Shown here piece after piece: positions 1 through 8,029 of a DNA stretch of 42,178 nt. Both the position numbers and the translations under genes were made by a program. The DNA is from Bacillota bacterium (GTDB lineage: Bacteria > Bacillota > Dethiobacteria > DTU022), in contig JAAZLS010000079.1 in the NCBI GenBank assembly GCA_012799185.1, positions 1-42,178 of the forward strand, written 5' to 3'. Every line of letters starts with the position of its first letter. Positions within the stretch are counted from its first letter, which is position 1. Below the pieces are notes generated by a model. That model was not told the origin of the DNA. It saw nothing but the letters and a program-made list of their open reading frames with translations, and ran no database searches.

Positions 1-137
1 AAATGGTAAAAATATCGCTTCCTGAGGCTATAAATATGGTCTCCCGGGGAGAGATAAAGGATGCCAAAACAATTATAGCCCTGGGCTTGGTTACCGCCGC
101 CAGCAGGGGTAGCATAAATCAGTCCTCCGATACATAA
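1..137 (+). CDS. C-terminal end of a probable NUDIX hydrolase (ADP-ribose pyrophosphatase), truncated by the window edge
   Basis: Open frame 3 reads MVKISLPEAINMVSRGEIKDAKTIIALGLVTAASRGSINQSSDT* with stop at 135-137. The '..EA..M...GEIKDAKTI..L' tail is typical of NUDIX ADPRase, which often precedes spoIIM/xerD. Confidence 0.6.
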   Translation, partial: MVKISLPEAINMVSRGEIKDAKTIIALGLVTAASRGSINQSSDT

Positions 138-168
138 AGATAATTGATTTAAGGCGGGAGGGGGACAG

Positions 169-798
169 TTGCGCCGAATACAGAAGGAGATCGGGGAATA
201 TCTTGGAGAAAATACGGGGATATATATTTTTATTATCGTTCTCTTTATCGCCAGTGTTCTTGCCGGGGCGTTTCTGGTTCGGGGGCTGGAGGCAGGTCAG
301 CATGAGACCTTGTACCATTATTTTAACCTATTCATAACCGATTGCCTGGAAAGCCCGGCCCTCGAGGGAAGGGTAATTCTGGGACAATCTGTAAAGATCA
401 ACCTGCAATACCTGTTTTTAATCTGGCTCTCCGGTTTATTTATATTTGGTTTTCCGCTGACCATGATTTTAATCGGTTGGCGGGGTTTTTCGCTGGGGTT
501 TGCGGTAGGATTCTTGGTAAAAAGATCTGCCTTACGAGGGGTACTCTTTGCCCTGGGGGCCATTCTTCCGCATAGCTTATTGATCGTTCCGGCGTTGATC
601 ATCGTCACCGTTACCGGGTTTTCCTTCTCCTGGTTAAGGTTTAAGGGGTACCTAAAGAAGGAGTCGTACCCCAGCGGGCGGCGGCTCCTTTTCTATACGG
701 CGGTTAACCTCCTGTTAGGAGTATTATTGTTGGCCGGCTGCCTGGTAGAGGCCTATATCTCGCCGGTATTTATGAAACTGTTGCTCCCTTACCTCTAA
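169..798 (+). CDS. spoIIM: Stage II sporulation protein M
   Basis: 209 aa, TTG start, multi-TM protein with SpoIIM/DUF95-like pattern; located directly upstream of xerD. Confidence 0.85.
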   Translation: MRRIQKEIGEYLGENTGIYIFIIVLFIASVLAGAFLVRGLEAGQHETLYHYFNLFITDCLESPALEGRVILGQSVKINLQYLFLIWLSGLFIFGFPLTMILIGWRGFSLGFAVGFLVKRSALRGVLFALGAILPHSLLIVPALIIVTVTGFSFSWLRFKGYLKKESYPSGRRLLFYTAVNLLLGVLLLAGCLVEAYISPVFMKLLLPYL

Positions 799-904
799 CC
801 GGTTGAAATATTTCGTGGCCATCTTCCACATATAAAGGGATTCCAAGATATACTGTGGAATAGGTAGTAAGATTTGCCATATTTAGCGAGGGTTGCATCT
901 ATAG

Positions 905-1792
905 ATGAAAACAAACCTGGGCGATTTTATTTATTACCTGACGGTGGAAAAGGGCCTGGCCAAAAACACCCTGGAGTCTTACCGGCGTGATATCGGGCAA
1001 TTTCTGCAATACCTGGCCAAAAACAAGGTTGGTTCCCTGGCACAGGTTAACCGGCAGGTAATAGTAAAATATTTAGGCCAACTAAAATCGAAGGGGTATG
1101 CTAGCTCTACTATATCCCGTAATATCGCCTCTATGCGTTCTTTTTTTAATTTCCTAACCCGGGAAAAAATTATCCAGGACAATCCGGCTTTACAATTAGA
1201 GTCGCCCCGCCCGGAAAAAAAACTTCCCCGGGTGCTCTCTTTAAAGGAGGTAGATCTACTTTTAAGCCAACCTTCATTAAGCACGGTCAATGGGCTGCGG
1301 GATAAAGCGATGATGGAGCTGTTGTATGCCTCCGGGATCCGGGTTACCGAGCTGGTATCGCTAAATATGTTGGATTTTAATTATGAGGTAGGTTTCTTGC
1401 GCTGCCGGGGAAAAGGGATGAAGGAGCGGATAGTCCCGGTAGGAACCACCGCGATTAATTTCGTCCGGCGGTATCTAAAGAAAGGGCGGATCAAATTAGT
1501 TAAAGGCAGCGATGAAAAATCGCTTTTTGTCAACCACCATGGGCGGCGGCTCACCCGCCAGGGTTTCTGGAAGATACTCAAGAAATATGTGGGCAGTGCC
1601 GGATTACCGGGGGAGGTAACGCCCCATACCCTGCGGCATTCTTTTGCCACCCATCTCCTGGAAAACGGGGCTGATTTGCGTTCCGTGCAGGAGATGTTAG
1701 GGCACTCCGATATTTCCACCACCCAGATCTATACCCATATTACTCGAAAAAAGATTCGTGAAGTCTATGATCGGGCCCACCCCCGGGCATAA
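905..1792 (+). CDS. xerD: Site-specific tyrosine recombinase XerD
   Basis: 295 aa with ASGIRVTEL, HTLRHSFATHLLENGADLRSVQEMLGHSDISTTQIYTH (tyrosine recombinase RHRY motifs). Confidence 0.95.
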   Translation: MKTNLGDFIYYLTVEKGLAKNTLESYRRDIGQFLQYLAKNKVGSLAQVNRQVIVKYLGQLKSKGYASSTISRNIASMRSFFNFLTREKIIQDNPALQLESPRPEKKLPRVLSLKEVDLLLSQPSLSTVNGLRDKAMMELLYASGIRVTELVSLNMLDFNYEVGFLRCRGKGMKERIVPVGTTAINFVRRYLKKGRIKLVKGSDEKSLFVNHHGRRLTRQGFWKILKKYVGSAGLPGEVTPHTLRHSFATHLLENGADLRSVQEMLGHSDISTTQIYTHITRKKIREVYDRAHPRA

Positions 1793-1823
1793 GCCCCCCC
1801 GGAATGGGGGGCGTAGGGGGCGG

Positions 1824-2981
1824 GTGATCGTGGCGATCCTAGACGGTGCGGGGGCGGGGGCTGCCCCTGATGCCGCCGATTATGGTGATCAGGGGGCTCA
1901 AACCCTACGGTCGGTAATAACGGCCGGCAGTCGGTTGTCTCTACCCCACCTGTATAGCCTGGGGTTGCACCTGGTTCTCGGCCTGCCTGCCCTCCTCCCG
2001 GAGAGTGAGGTCTGTGGCTACTACGGCCGGTTAGCCCCCCACTCCCCGGGGAAAGATACAACCAGTGGCCACTGGGAACTGGCGGGGCTAGTATTGGCGA
2101 GACCCTTCCCAACTTACCCCGACGGTTTCCCCCCGGCCATCATTGCTCAATTTGAAAAGGCGATCGGGCGAAAGGTACTGGGAAACCTGGTGGCTTCGGG
2201 GACAGAGATTATCGAGCAGTTGGGCCGACGCCATCTTGATTCCGGAGGGCCGATCGTCTATACATCGGCCGACAGCGTCTTTCAGATTGCCGCCCATGAA
2301 AAGGTGGTTCCGGTAGAAACGCTTTACTCTTGGTGTCGGACTGCCCGGCAGATCTTGCGGGATCCCCATGGGGTGGGCCGAGTTATTGCCCGCCCCTTCG
2401 TAGGCCGACCGGGCAGTTTTCAGCGTACTCCTCGCCGGCGCGACTATTCCCTCCCCCCCCCGGGAGAGACAATCCTTGATCGGGTTCATGGCAGGGGGCT
2501 CCCGGTGGGGGTTATCGGCAAGGTGGCCGATATCTTTGATCACCGGGGGATAACTGCCCATCTCCCGGGGAAAAACAATGATCAGGTCTTCGCCAGCCTG
2601 CTAAAACTCATGGGTATGCTCCCGGAGGGGCTAATCTGGGCGACCTTTGGTGATTTTGACAGCCTCTACGGCCACCGTAACGATGTACGGGGATTTGCCC
2701 GGGCCCTAGAACAATTTGACCGCTGGATTCCCTTGTTAAAAGAAAAAATGGATCCGAAAGATCTATTTCTAATTAGTGCCGATCATGGTTGCGATCCCTC
2801 CTACCCGGGGACCGATCATACCCGGGAATATGTTCCCCTATTGGCCTGGCACTCCGCCCTTTCCCCGGGGATAGACGCGGTGAACCTGGGTAGCCGGTCC
2901 GGCATGGCCGATTTTGCGGCCGGTATCGCCGGGTGGCTTGCCCTTCCGCCACTCGTCCGGGGAAACAACTTTTTATCTTAA
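1824..2981 (+). CDS. deoB: Phosphopentomutase (ORF opens at 1758; GTG at 1824 is the likelier start)
   Basis: VIVAILDGAGAGAAPDAADYGDQGAQTL, HSPGKDTTSGHWELAG, FGDFDSLYGHRNDVRGFARALEQFD, ISADHGCDPSYPGTDHTREYVPLL are DeoB alkaline-phosphatase-superfamily signatures. Confidence 0.92.
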   Translation: MIVAILDGAGAGAAPDAADYGDQGAQTLRSVITAGSRLSLPHLYSLGLHLVLGLPALLPESEVCGYYGRLAPHSPGKDTTSGHWELAGLVLARPFPTYPDGFPPAIIAQFEKAIGRKVLGNLVASGTEIIEQLGRRHLDSGGPIVYTSADSVFQIAAHEKVVPVETLYSWCRTARQILRDPHGVGRVIARPFVGRPGSFQRTPRRRDYSLPPPGETILDRVHGRGLPVGVIGKVADIFDHRGITAHLPGKNNDQVFASLLKLMGMLPEGLIWATFGDFDSLYGHRNDVRGFARALEQFDRWIPLLKEKMDPKDLFLISADHGCDPSYPGTDHTREYVPLLAWHSALSPGIDAVNLGSRSGMADFAAGIAGWLALPPLVRGNNFLS

Positions 2982-3017
2982 GTGCACCCCCCCCCTTACT
3001 ACCGCCTCCTAATTACT

Positions 3018-3046
3018 GTATGCAATTTTAGTCGACAGGAGAAAAT
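3018..3046 (+). promoter_or_regulatory. Predicted sigma-F promoter of dacF: GTATG-N15-GGAGAAAAT
   Basis: Matches the sigma-F consensus GYATA-N15-GGnnAnAnT except the last -35 base. Lies about 30 nt upstream of the dacF start; dacF is sigma-F controlled in B. subtilis. Confidence 0.6.
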
Positions 3047-3076
3047 ATCATAAACCATTGAAAGGAGTTAACTGGC

Positions 3077-4255
3077 GTGAAACGTTTCGGATGCCTGTTT
3101 CTGCTGCTTGGATTGCTATTTTTACCATCTTCTGTTGCGGGGGCTACGGTTTTATTGGAAGGGGAACCGCCGGTAGAGGTAAATGCCGAGGCCGCCCTTT
3201 TAATGGAGGTGGAGAGCGGCACCCGGATCTGGGAGGCGGCGAGTCATAAAAAGCTATATCCTGCCAGTATCACGAAGATAATGAGCCTGCTGCTCGTGAT
3301 GGAACAACTGGAGGAGGGTAAAATATCTCTTCATGATCAGGTAACGGTTAGCGCCCGAGCCTCTGCCGTGGGCGGTACCGAACTATTTTTAAGTGAGGGG
3401 GATCAGCTATCCCTGGAAGAATTATTAACCGGGATGGCAGTAGGCTCTGCCAACGATGCCGCGGTAGCGGTTGCGGAACATGTGGCCGGTTCCCAGGAGG
3501 CATTCGTGGAGCTGATGAATAAGCGGGCACGCCAACTTGGCCTAACCGCCACCCATTACTGTAATCCCCATGGGTTACATCACCCGGAACATTATACCAC
3601 TGCTGCCGATGTGGCGAAGGTAAGCTGTGCCCTGTTGGAACATCCCCGGATTCACCGTTATCTAACGATCTGGATGGATGAGCATTACCTGGAGGGTAAA
3701 ATAAAAGCGGGTGAGGTATTTTTAAGCAATACAAACCGCCTGGTTATGTTTTATCCCGGGTGTGACGGTTTAAAGACCGGCTACACCCGGGAGGCCGGAA
3801 ACGGGATAGCGGCGACCGCCCGCCGGGGGGATAGCCGGTTTCTAGCAGTGGTCCTAAATGCCCCTACGGTAGAGGAGCGTTACGAGGCGGCTGTCAACCT
3901 GTTGGACTACGGGTTTAATCATTACAAAAGCGTGCCGGTTATGGAAAAGGGAGAGATAGTAGCCGTCTTACCGGTAGATAAGGGGAGTCCACCGCAGGTA
4001 AAGATAATACCCCGGGCCCAGTTAAGTCTTTTCATGGAACGGGGAGAGCCGGAAGAATTTGAACAGGAAATTTTATTGCCCGAGAGGCTGACCGCCCCGG
4101 TTGAAGAGGGCCAGGTGGTCGGAGAAATTGTCGTTAGCCATGGGGAGCGGGGCGAGACCCGGCTCGACCTTGTAACCGGTGAACCGGTCTCCCGCTGTTC
4201 CTTATTCACCTTCTTCCAACGCCTATTGTGCAGTTGGTGGCGATTTGGGAGGTAG
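3077..4255 (+). CDS. dacF: D-alanyl-D-alanine carboxypeptidase (DacF-type)
   Basis: 392 aa, signal peptide, PASITKIMSLL (SxxK), SGN-like SAN, KTGYT motif; directly upstream of spoIIA. Confidence 0.9.
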   Translation: MKRFGCLFLLLGLLFLPSSVAGATVLLEGEPPVEVNAEAALLMEVESGTRIWEAASHKKLYPASITKIMSLLLVMEQLEEGKISLHDQVTVSARASAVGGTELFLSEGDQLSLEELLTGMAVGSANDAAVAVAEHVAGSQEAFVELMNKRARQLGLTATHYCNPHGLHHPEHYTTAADVAKVSCALLEHPRIHRYLTIWMDEHYLEGKIKAGEVFLSNTNRLVMFYPGCDGLKTGYTREAGNGIAATARRGDSRFLAVVLNAPTVEERYEAAVNLLDYGFNHYKSVPVMEKGEIVAVLPVDKGSPPQVKIIPRAQLSLFMERGEPEEFEQEILLPERLTAPVEEGQVVGEIVVSHGERGETRLDLVTGEPVSRCSLFTFFQRLLCSWWRFGR

Positions 4256-4305
4256 CCGGCGGGCCCGGTTGCCAGCAACTTGGCCCCCGTGTTAACTTAT
4301 GGAAG

Positions 4306-4332
4306 AAAAATACCCGGCCGGGTATTTTTTTT
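4306..4332 (+). terminator. Terminator-like palindrome between dacF and spoIIAA
   Basis: AAAAATACCCGGCCGGGTATTTTTTTT: self-complementary GC-core stem flanked by A5 and T8. Confidence 0.7.
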
Positions 4333-4388
4333 GCAGGGAATGACCAAAAAATGGAGAAAGATCTCTCAGGATGGGCGGGAGGTATAAG

Positions 4389-4733
4389 ATGGAAGTCGAT
4401 CTTCGGCAAGACGGGGAAAATTTAATTGTACGGCTAACCGGTGAACTAGATCACCATAGTGCAACCCGCCTGCGGCGGACTATCGATCGCCGGCTGGATA
4501 AAGGGGAGGTAAGAAACCTGATCTTAAATTTTCAGCAGGTTTCATTTATGGATAGCTCCGGGGTGGGGGTTATATTAGGCCGCTACCGGCGGGTCAAGGG
4601 ACGGGGCGGTAAGATGGCGCTATGCCTGATCCCAGCTGGGATCCTCAAAGTTTTAGAAATCTCGGGGGTGCCGAAAATAATTCCTTTTATGGAAAGTGAA
4701 AAGCAGGCTTTAGAGGCGGTCAGCCAGTGGTAG
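4389..4733 (+). CDS. spoIIAA: Anti-sigma F factor antagonist (ORF opens at 4371; start at 4389 preferred, after GGGAGG)
   Basis: STAS protein with LNFQQVSFMDSSGVGVILGRYR. Confidence 0.93.
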   Translation: MEVDLRQDGENLIVRLTGELDHHSATRLRRTIDRRLDKGEVRNLILNFQQVSFMDSSGVGVILGRYRRVKGRGGKMALCLIPAGILKVLEISGVPKIIPFMESEKQALEAVSQW

Positions 4734-4758
4734 ATGTAGGTAAAAGGAGGTTTAAAAT

Positions 4759-5211
4759 GTGACCGGTTCAGGTTCTTTCATGAAATTGGAGATACCGAGT
4801 CGCTCCGAGAACGAGGCTTTTGCCCGGGTGGTGGTGGCCGCCTTTGTTTCCCGGCTTGATCCCACCCTGGAGGAGATAAGCGATATTAAAACCGCCATCT
4901 CCGAGGCGGTAACCAATGCCGTCATTCATGCTTACGAGGACCGGGTAGGGTTAATTGTTATTAAGGCCTCTCTGGAAGGGAACAGGCTGATCGTCGAAAT
5001 TATCGATTACGGAGTAGGCATAGAGGATATCGAACAGGCCCGCCAACCTTTTTTTACCAGCAAGCCGGAGCTGGAGCGTTCCGGGATGGGGTTTACGATC
5101 ATGGAAAATTTTATGGATGAGGTCAGTATCCGGTCAGAAAAAGGGCGGGGGGTAGCGGTAACCATGAGCAAGTCGATCCGCTCCCGGGATCCTATTCCCG
5201 GATTAGAGTAG
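4759..5211 (+). CDS. spoIIAB: Anti-sigma F factor (serine kinase)
   Basis: ISDIKTAISEAVTNAVIHAY, IEIIDYGVGIEDIEQARQPFFTSKPELERSGMGFTIMENFMD: GHKL kinase boxes. SD AAAGGAGG upstream of GTG. Confidence 0.95.
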   Translation: MTGSGSFMKLEIPSRSENEAFARVVVAAFVSRLDPTLEEISDIKTAISEAVTNAVIHAYEDRVGLIVIKASLEGNRLIVEIIDYGVGIEDIEQARQPFFTSKPELERSGMGFTIMENFMDEVSIRSEKGRGVAVTMSKSIRSRDPIPGLE

Positions 5212-5212
5212 C

Positions 5213-5905
5213 ATGGCTGCTAAAAAGATCCGGGAGCTGGTGATTCGGCTGCAAAGGGGAGAAAAGGAGGCCGGTGGGGAGCTGGTGACACTACTTACCC
5301 CCCTGGTGCGGGCCTTTGCCGCCAGGTTGGCCCCCCCCTCCGAGCGGGAAGATCTTTATCAGGTGGGCATAATTGGACTGCTCAAGGCTGCCGACCGGTT
5401 TGATCCCGGCTCACCGACCCGGTTTACTACCTACGCCGTCCCCTGGATTCAGGGTGAAATTAAACAATACCGGCGGTCCCACCTAGGGCCGGTAAAGGTC
5501 AGTCGCCGCCTGCGGGAACAGTGGTTGACTTTAGAGCGCCAACGCCAAAAGCTAAGCCAGCGGCTGGGCCGTTCTCCTACGGTTTCGGAGCTGGCCCAGG
5601 AGGTCGAGTTTTCTCCGGAGGAGATCGGTTTGATCCTGGAGGCGGCTCAACCGGCGCTCCCGCTGGCGGAAGATATGTTGTCTTTGTCGCCCGGTTTAAC
5701 AGAAGAATCTGCGCTGGTGGATCAAATCAGTCTCTATGAGGGTATCTCCCGGCTAGCTCCCCTGGATCGAGCCCTCATTGAAATGCGATTTTTTCGCGAA
5801 CAGACCCAGGCAGAGACCGCTAAACAGCTCTCATTAACCCAACGCCAGGTATCCCGCCTGGAAAAAAGGGTCCTCAACCAGCTTAAATGTTACCTCCAGG
5901 TTTAA
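5213..5905 (+). CDS. sigF: RNA polymerase sporulation sigma factor SigF
   Basis: sigma-70 regions 2-4 (EDLYQVGIIGLLKAADRFDPG...TYAVPWIQGEIKQYRR); third gene of the spoIIA operon. Confidence 0.95.
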   Translation: MAAKKIRELVIRLQRGEKEAGGELVTLLTPLVRAFAARLAPPSEREDLYQVGIIGLLKAADRFDPGSPTRFTTYAVPWIQGEIKQYRRSHLGPVKVSRRLREQWLTLERQRQKLSQRLGRSPTVSELAQEVEFSPEEIGLILEAAQPALPLAEDMLSLSPGLTEESALVDQISLYEGISRLAPLDRALIEMRFFREQTQAETAKQLSLTQRQVSRLEKRVLNQLKCYLQV

Positions 5906-5907
5906 CC

Positions 5908-5936
5908 GTATAGAAAAGATATATTTACCCATACTA
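5908..5936 (+). promoter_or_regulatory. Predicted sigma-G/sigma-F promoter for the spoVA operon: GTATA-N17-CATACTA
   Basis: -35 GTATA at 5908-5912 and -10 CATACTA at 5930-5936. This fits the forespore sigma-G class expected for spoVA. Confidence 0.65.
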
Positions 5937-5966
5937 GGATCGCAACTACCCGGTAGGAGGACTGGT

Positions 5967-6146
5967 ATGTTTACGGGAGGAAAAACTCAGAGACCGGCAG
6001 CGGTTATTTTTATGCTCTTGCTGCTGTTTATAATTGTGCTGACCGGGTTCCTGGTTTATTACCAGTGGTTTCCCCGGATCCCCGCCCCCCCGTTGCGTTC
6101 CCGGCCCGTACTGGGGCTAGGAGCCAAACAACTTTATGGGCGATAA
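5967..6146 (+). CDS. Small single-TM protein, 59 aa, first ORF of the spoVA operon
   Basis: SD GGTAGGAGG 9 nt upstream of ATG. Translation MFTGGKTQRPAAVIFMLLLLFIIVLTGFLVYYQWFPRIPAPPLRSRPVLGLGAKQLYGR*. Below the size cut of the supplied ORF track. Confidence 0.7.
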   Translation: MFTGGKTQRPAAVIFMLLLLFIIVLTGFLVYYQWFPRIPAPPLRSRPVLGLGAKQLYGR

Positions 6147-6167
6147 AGGAAAATAGAGGAGAGCGCC

Positions 6168-6629
6168 ATGGCACCACGAATCCCCTCCAGGTTAAAGTTA
6201 ACCCAACAAGAATTTGATCAAATTACCCAAAAGATTACCCCCAGGCCGCCCCTGGCTCGCAATGCGGTGATCGCCTTTCTAAGCGGGGGCCTGATCTGTC
6301 TTATCGGGCAGCTTTTACAGAACCTATATGCCAGCTTTGGATATTCGACCCAGGAGGCCTCTAGTGCTACCGTGTCGACAGTAATATTTATCGGCTCCCT
6401 CCTAACGGGACTGGGGGTCTTTGATCAGATTGCCCGGTTCGCCGGTGCTGGAACGGCTGTACCAGTTACCGGCTTTGCCAATTCATTAACCTCTGCCGCC
6501 CTGGAATTTAAAAAAGAGGGACTGGTAACCGGCCTTAGCTCAAAGATGTTTACATTGGCCGGTTCGGTAATTGTGCTTGGGGTAGTTACCGCATTTGTAG
6601 CAGGGATAATAAAATCTTTGTTTTTATAA
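6168..6629 (+). CDS. spoVAC: Stage V sporulation protein AC
   Basis: 153 aa membrane protein with ARNAVIAFLSGGLICLIGQ, FAGAGTAVPVTGFANSLTSAALEFKKEG. Confidence 0.93.
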   Translation: MAPRIPSRLKLTQQEFDQITQKITPRPPLARNAVIAFLSGGLICLIGQLLQNLYASFGYSTQEASSATVSTVIFIGSLLTGLGVFDQIARFAGAGTAVPVTGFANSLTSAALEFKKEGLVTGLSSKMFTLAGSVIVLGVVTAFVAGIIKSLFL

Positions 6630-6656
6630 GATCGTAATAACGTCCGGGGGAAAAAG

Positions 6657-7661
6657 ATGAGCCAACGGGTTGGAACCCAAAGCGTATTACTAGACCCCCC
6701 ACCCTATTTAAGTGCTACGGCCACGGTGGGGGGCCCGATGGAAGGCCAGGGTCCCCTGGCCGGTGATATGGACCGTATCTACAACCGGCTTTTAGCCGGG
6801 GAGAAAAGTTTTGAGGCAGCCGAATTAAAGATGCTGGAAGAATGTTGTCTCCTGGCCCTGGGAAAGGGCAATTTGAATGTAGATGAGATCGACTATTTTA
6901 TTGCCGGGGATCTTCTAAACCAGACTATCAGCTCCGGGTTTTCTGCCCTTAAGCTCTCTATCCCCTACCTGGGGGTATATGGGGCCTGTTCCACCCTTAA
7001 CCTGGCCCTCTCCCTGGGGGCCTTACTGGTAGCCGGCGGGGTAGCCCAACATGTGATGGCGGCTACCTCCAGCCATAACAGCAGTGCCGAGCGACAGTAT
7101 CGTTATCCGACCGAATATGGTTTTAAACGCCCTCCCCATGCCCAGTGGACAGTTACCGGGGCGGGGGCGGGAATCATCAGCCGGGAGGGGGGCGGACCCA
7201 AAATTACGGCAATCACTACCGGTAAAGTGGTCGATTTGGGGGTAAAGGATCCCCTGGCCTTAGGGGCGGCGATGGCGCCCGCCGCCGCCTCCACCTTGAT
7301 CAGCCATTTCCAGGAGTTGGAGAGGGATCCCTCTTACTACGATCTAATCTTGACCGGGGACCTGGGGCAGGTGGGCCGGCAGGTGTACCAGGAGATAATG
7401 GTTCGCGAAGGATACAGTCTTCCCCGTTATCATGACTGTGGAACCATGATTTATAATTTGGAGCGGCAACCGGTGGATGCCGGGGGCAGCGGTTGTGCCT
7501 GTATTGCGGTAGTGGCCCTGGGGCATATCTACCAGCGGATCAGGAGAGGGGAGTTCAACCGAGTACTACTGGTTGCTACCGGCGCTTTACATAGCCCAAC
7601 CACCTGCCTGCAGGGTAATAGTATCCCGGTAATCGCCCATGCCCTGGCCCTGGAAAATTAA
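6657..7661 (+). CDS. spoVAD: Stage V sporulation protein AD (thiolase-like fold)
   Basis: 334 aa with GVYGACSTLNLALSLGALLVAGG, TGDLGQVGRQVYQEIM, GNSIPVIAHALALE. Confidence 0.95.
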   Translation: MSQRVGTQSVLLDPPPYLSATATVGGPMEGQGPLAGDMDRIYNRLLAGEKSFEAAELKMLEECCLLALGKGNLNVDEIDYFIAGDLLNQTISSGFSALKLSIPYLGVYGACSTLNLALSLGALLVAGGVAQHVMAATSSHNSSAERQYRYPTEYGFKRPPHAQWTVTGAGAGIISREGGGPKITAITTGKVVDLGVKDPLALGAAMAPAAASTLISHFQELERDPSYYDLILTGDLGQVGRQVYQEIMVREGYSLPRYHDCGTMIYNLERQPVDAGGSGCACIAVVALGHIYQRIRRGEFNRVLLVATGALHSPTTCLQGNSIPVIAHALALEN

Positions 7662-7675
7662 GGGGGATTTTTAAA

Positions 7676-8026
7676 ATGGACTATTTAACAGCTTTTGTCG
7701 TAGGGGGCCTGTTTTGCCTCCTGGGACAGCTTTTATTTGATCTGACGCCTTTTTCACCGGGCCATATCCTAGCAGGATTTGTAGTCGCCGGGGGAGTTTT
7801 AGGGTCGGTCGGAGTTTATGATCGGTTAATTGAGTTTGCCGGTGCCGGTGCCTCCCTTCCTATAGCTAGTTTTGGAAACTCGTTAGTCAAAGGGGTCCTG
7901 TTAGAAGCCGAACGTCATGGTTTGATCGGGGTGCTAACCGGGATGTTTGAGCTGACCAGTAGCGGGATCGCCGCCGGCATAGTCTTTAGCTTTTTCATTG
8001 CGTTAATTTTTAATCCCAGGGGGTAA
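7676..8026 (+). CDS. spoVAE: Stage V sporulation protein AE (SpoVAEb type)
   Basis: 116 aa, paralogous to SpoVAC: FAGAGASLPIASFGNSLVKGVLLEAERHGLIGVLTGMF. Confidence 0.9.
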   Translation: MDYLTAFVVGGLFCLLGQLLFDLTPFSPGHILAGFVVAGGVLGSVGVYDRLIEFAGAGASLPIASFGNSLVKGVLLEAERHGLIGVLTGMFELTSSGIAAGIVFSFFIALIFNPRG

Positions 8027-8029
8027 CCC

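Noticed and set aside
824-860. 7-bp inverted repeat TTCCACA...TGTGGAA before xerD (dif-like or operator)
   Set aside because: Arms are short with a long 23-nt spacer and it does not resemble a dif core; too weak to claim.
2453-2998. Poly-C runs in and after deoB as evidence of frameshifted pseudogene
   Set aside because: The deoB frame is intact with all motifs on both sides of the C-run; these are just homopolymers in a G+C-rich genome.
3037-3067. Sigma-H-like site AGGAGAA...TTGAAAGG upstream of dacF
   Set aside because: The putative -10 overlaps the ribosome-binding site and has mismatches; the sigma-F reading of the same region is much better.
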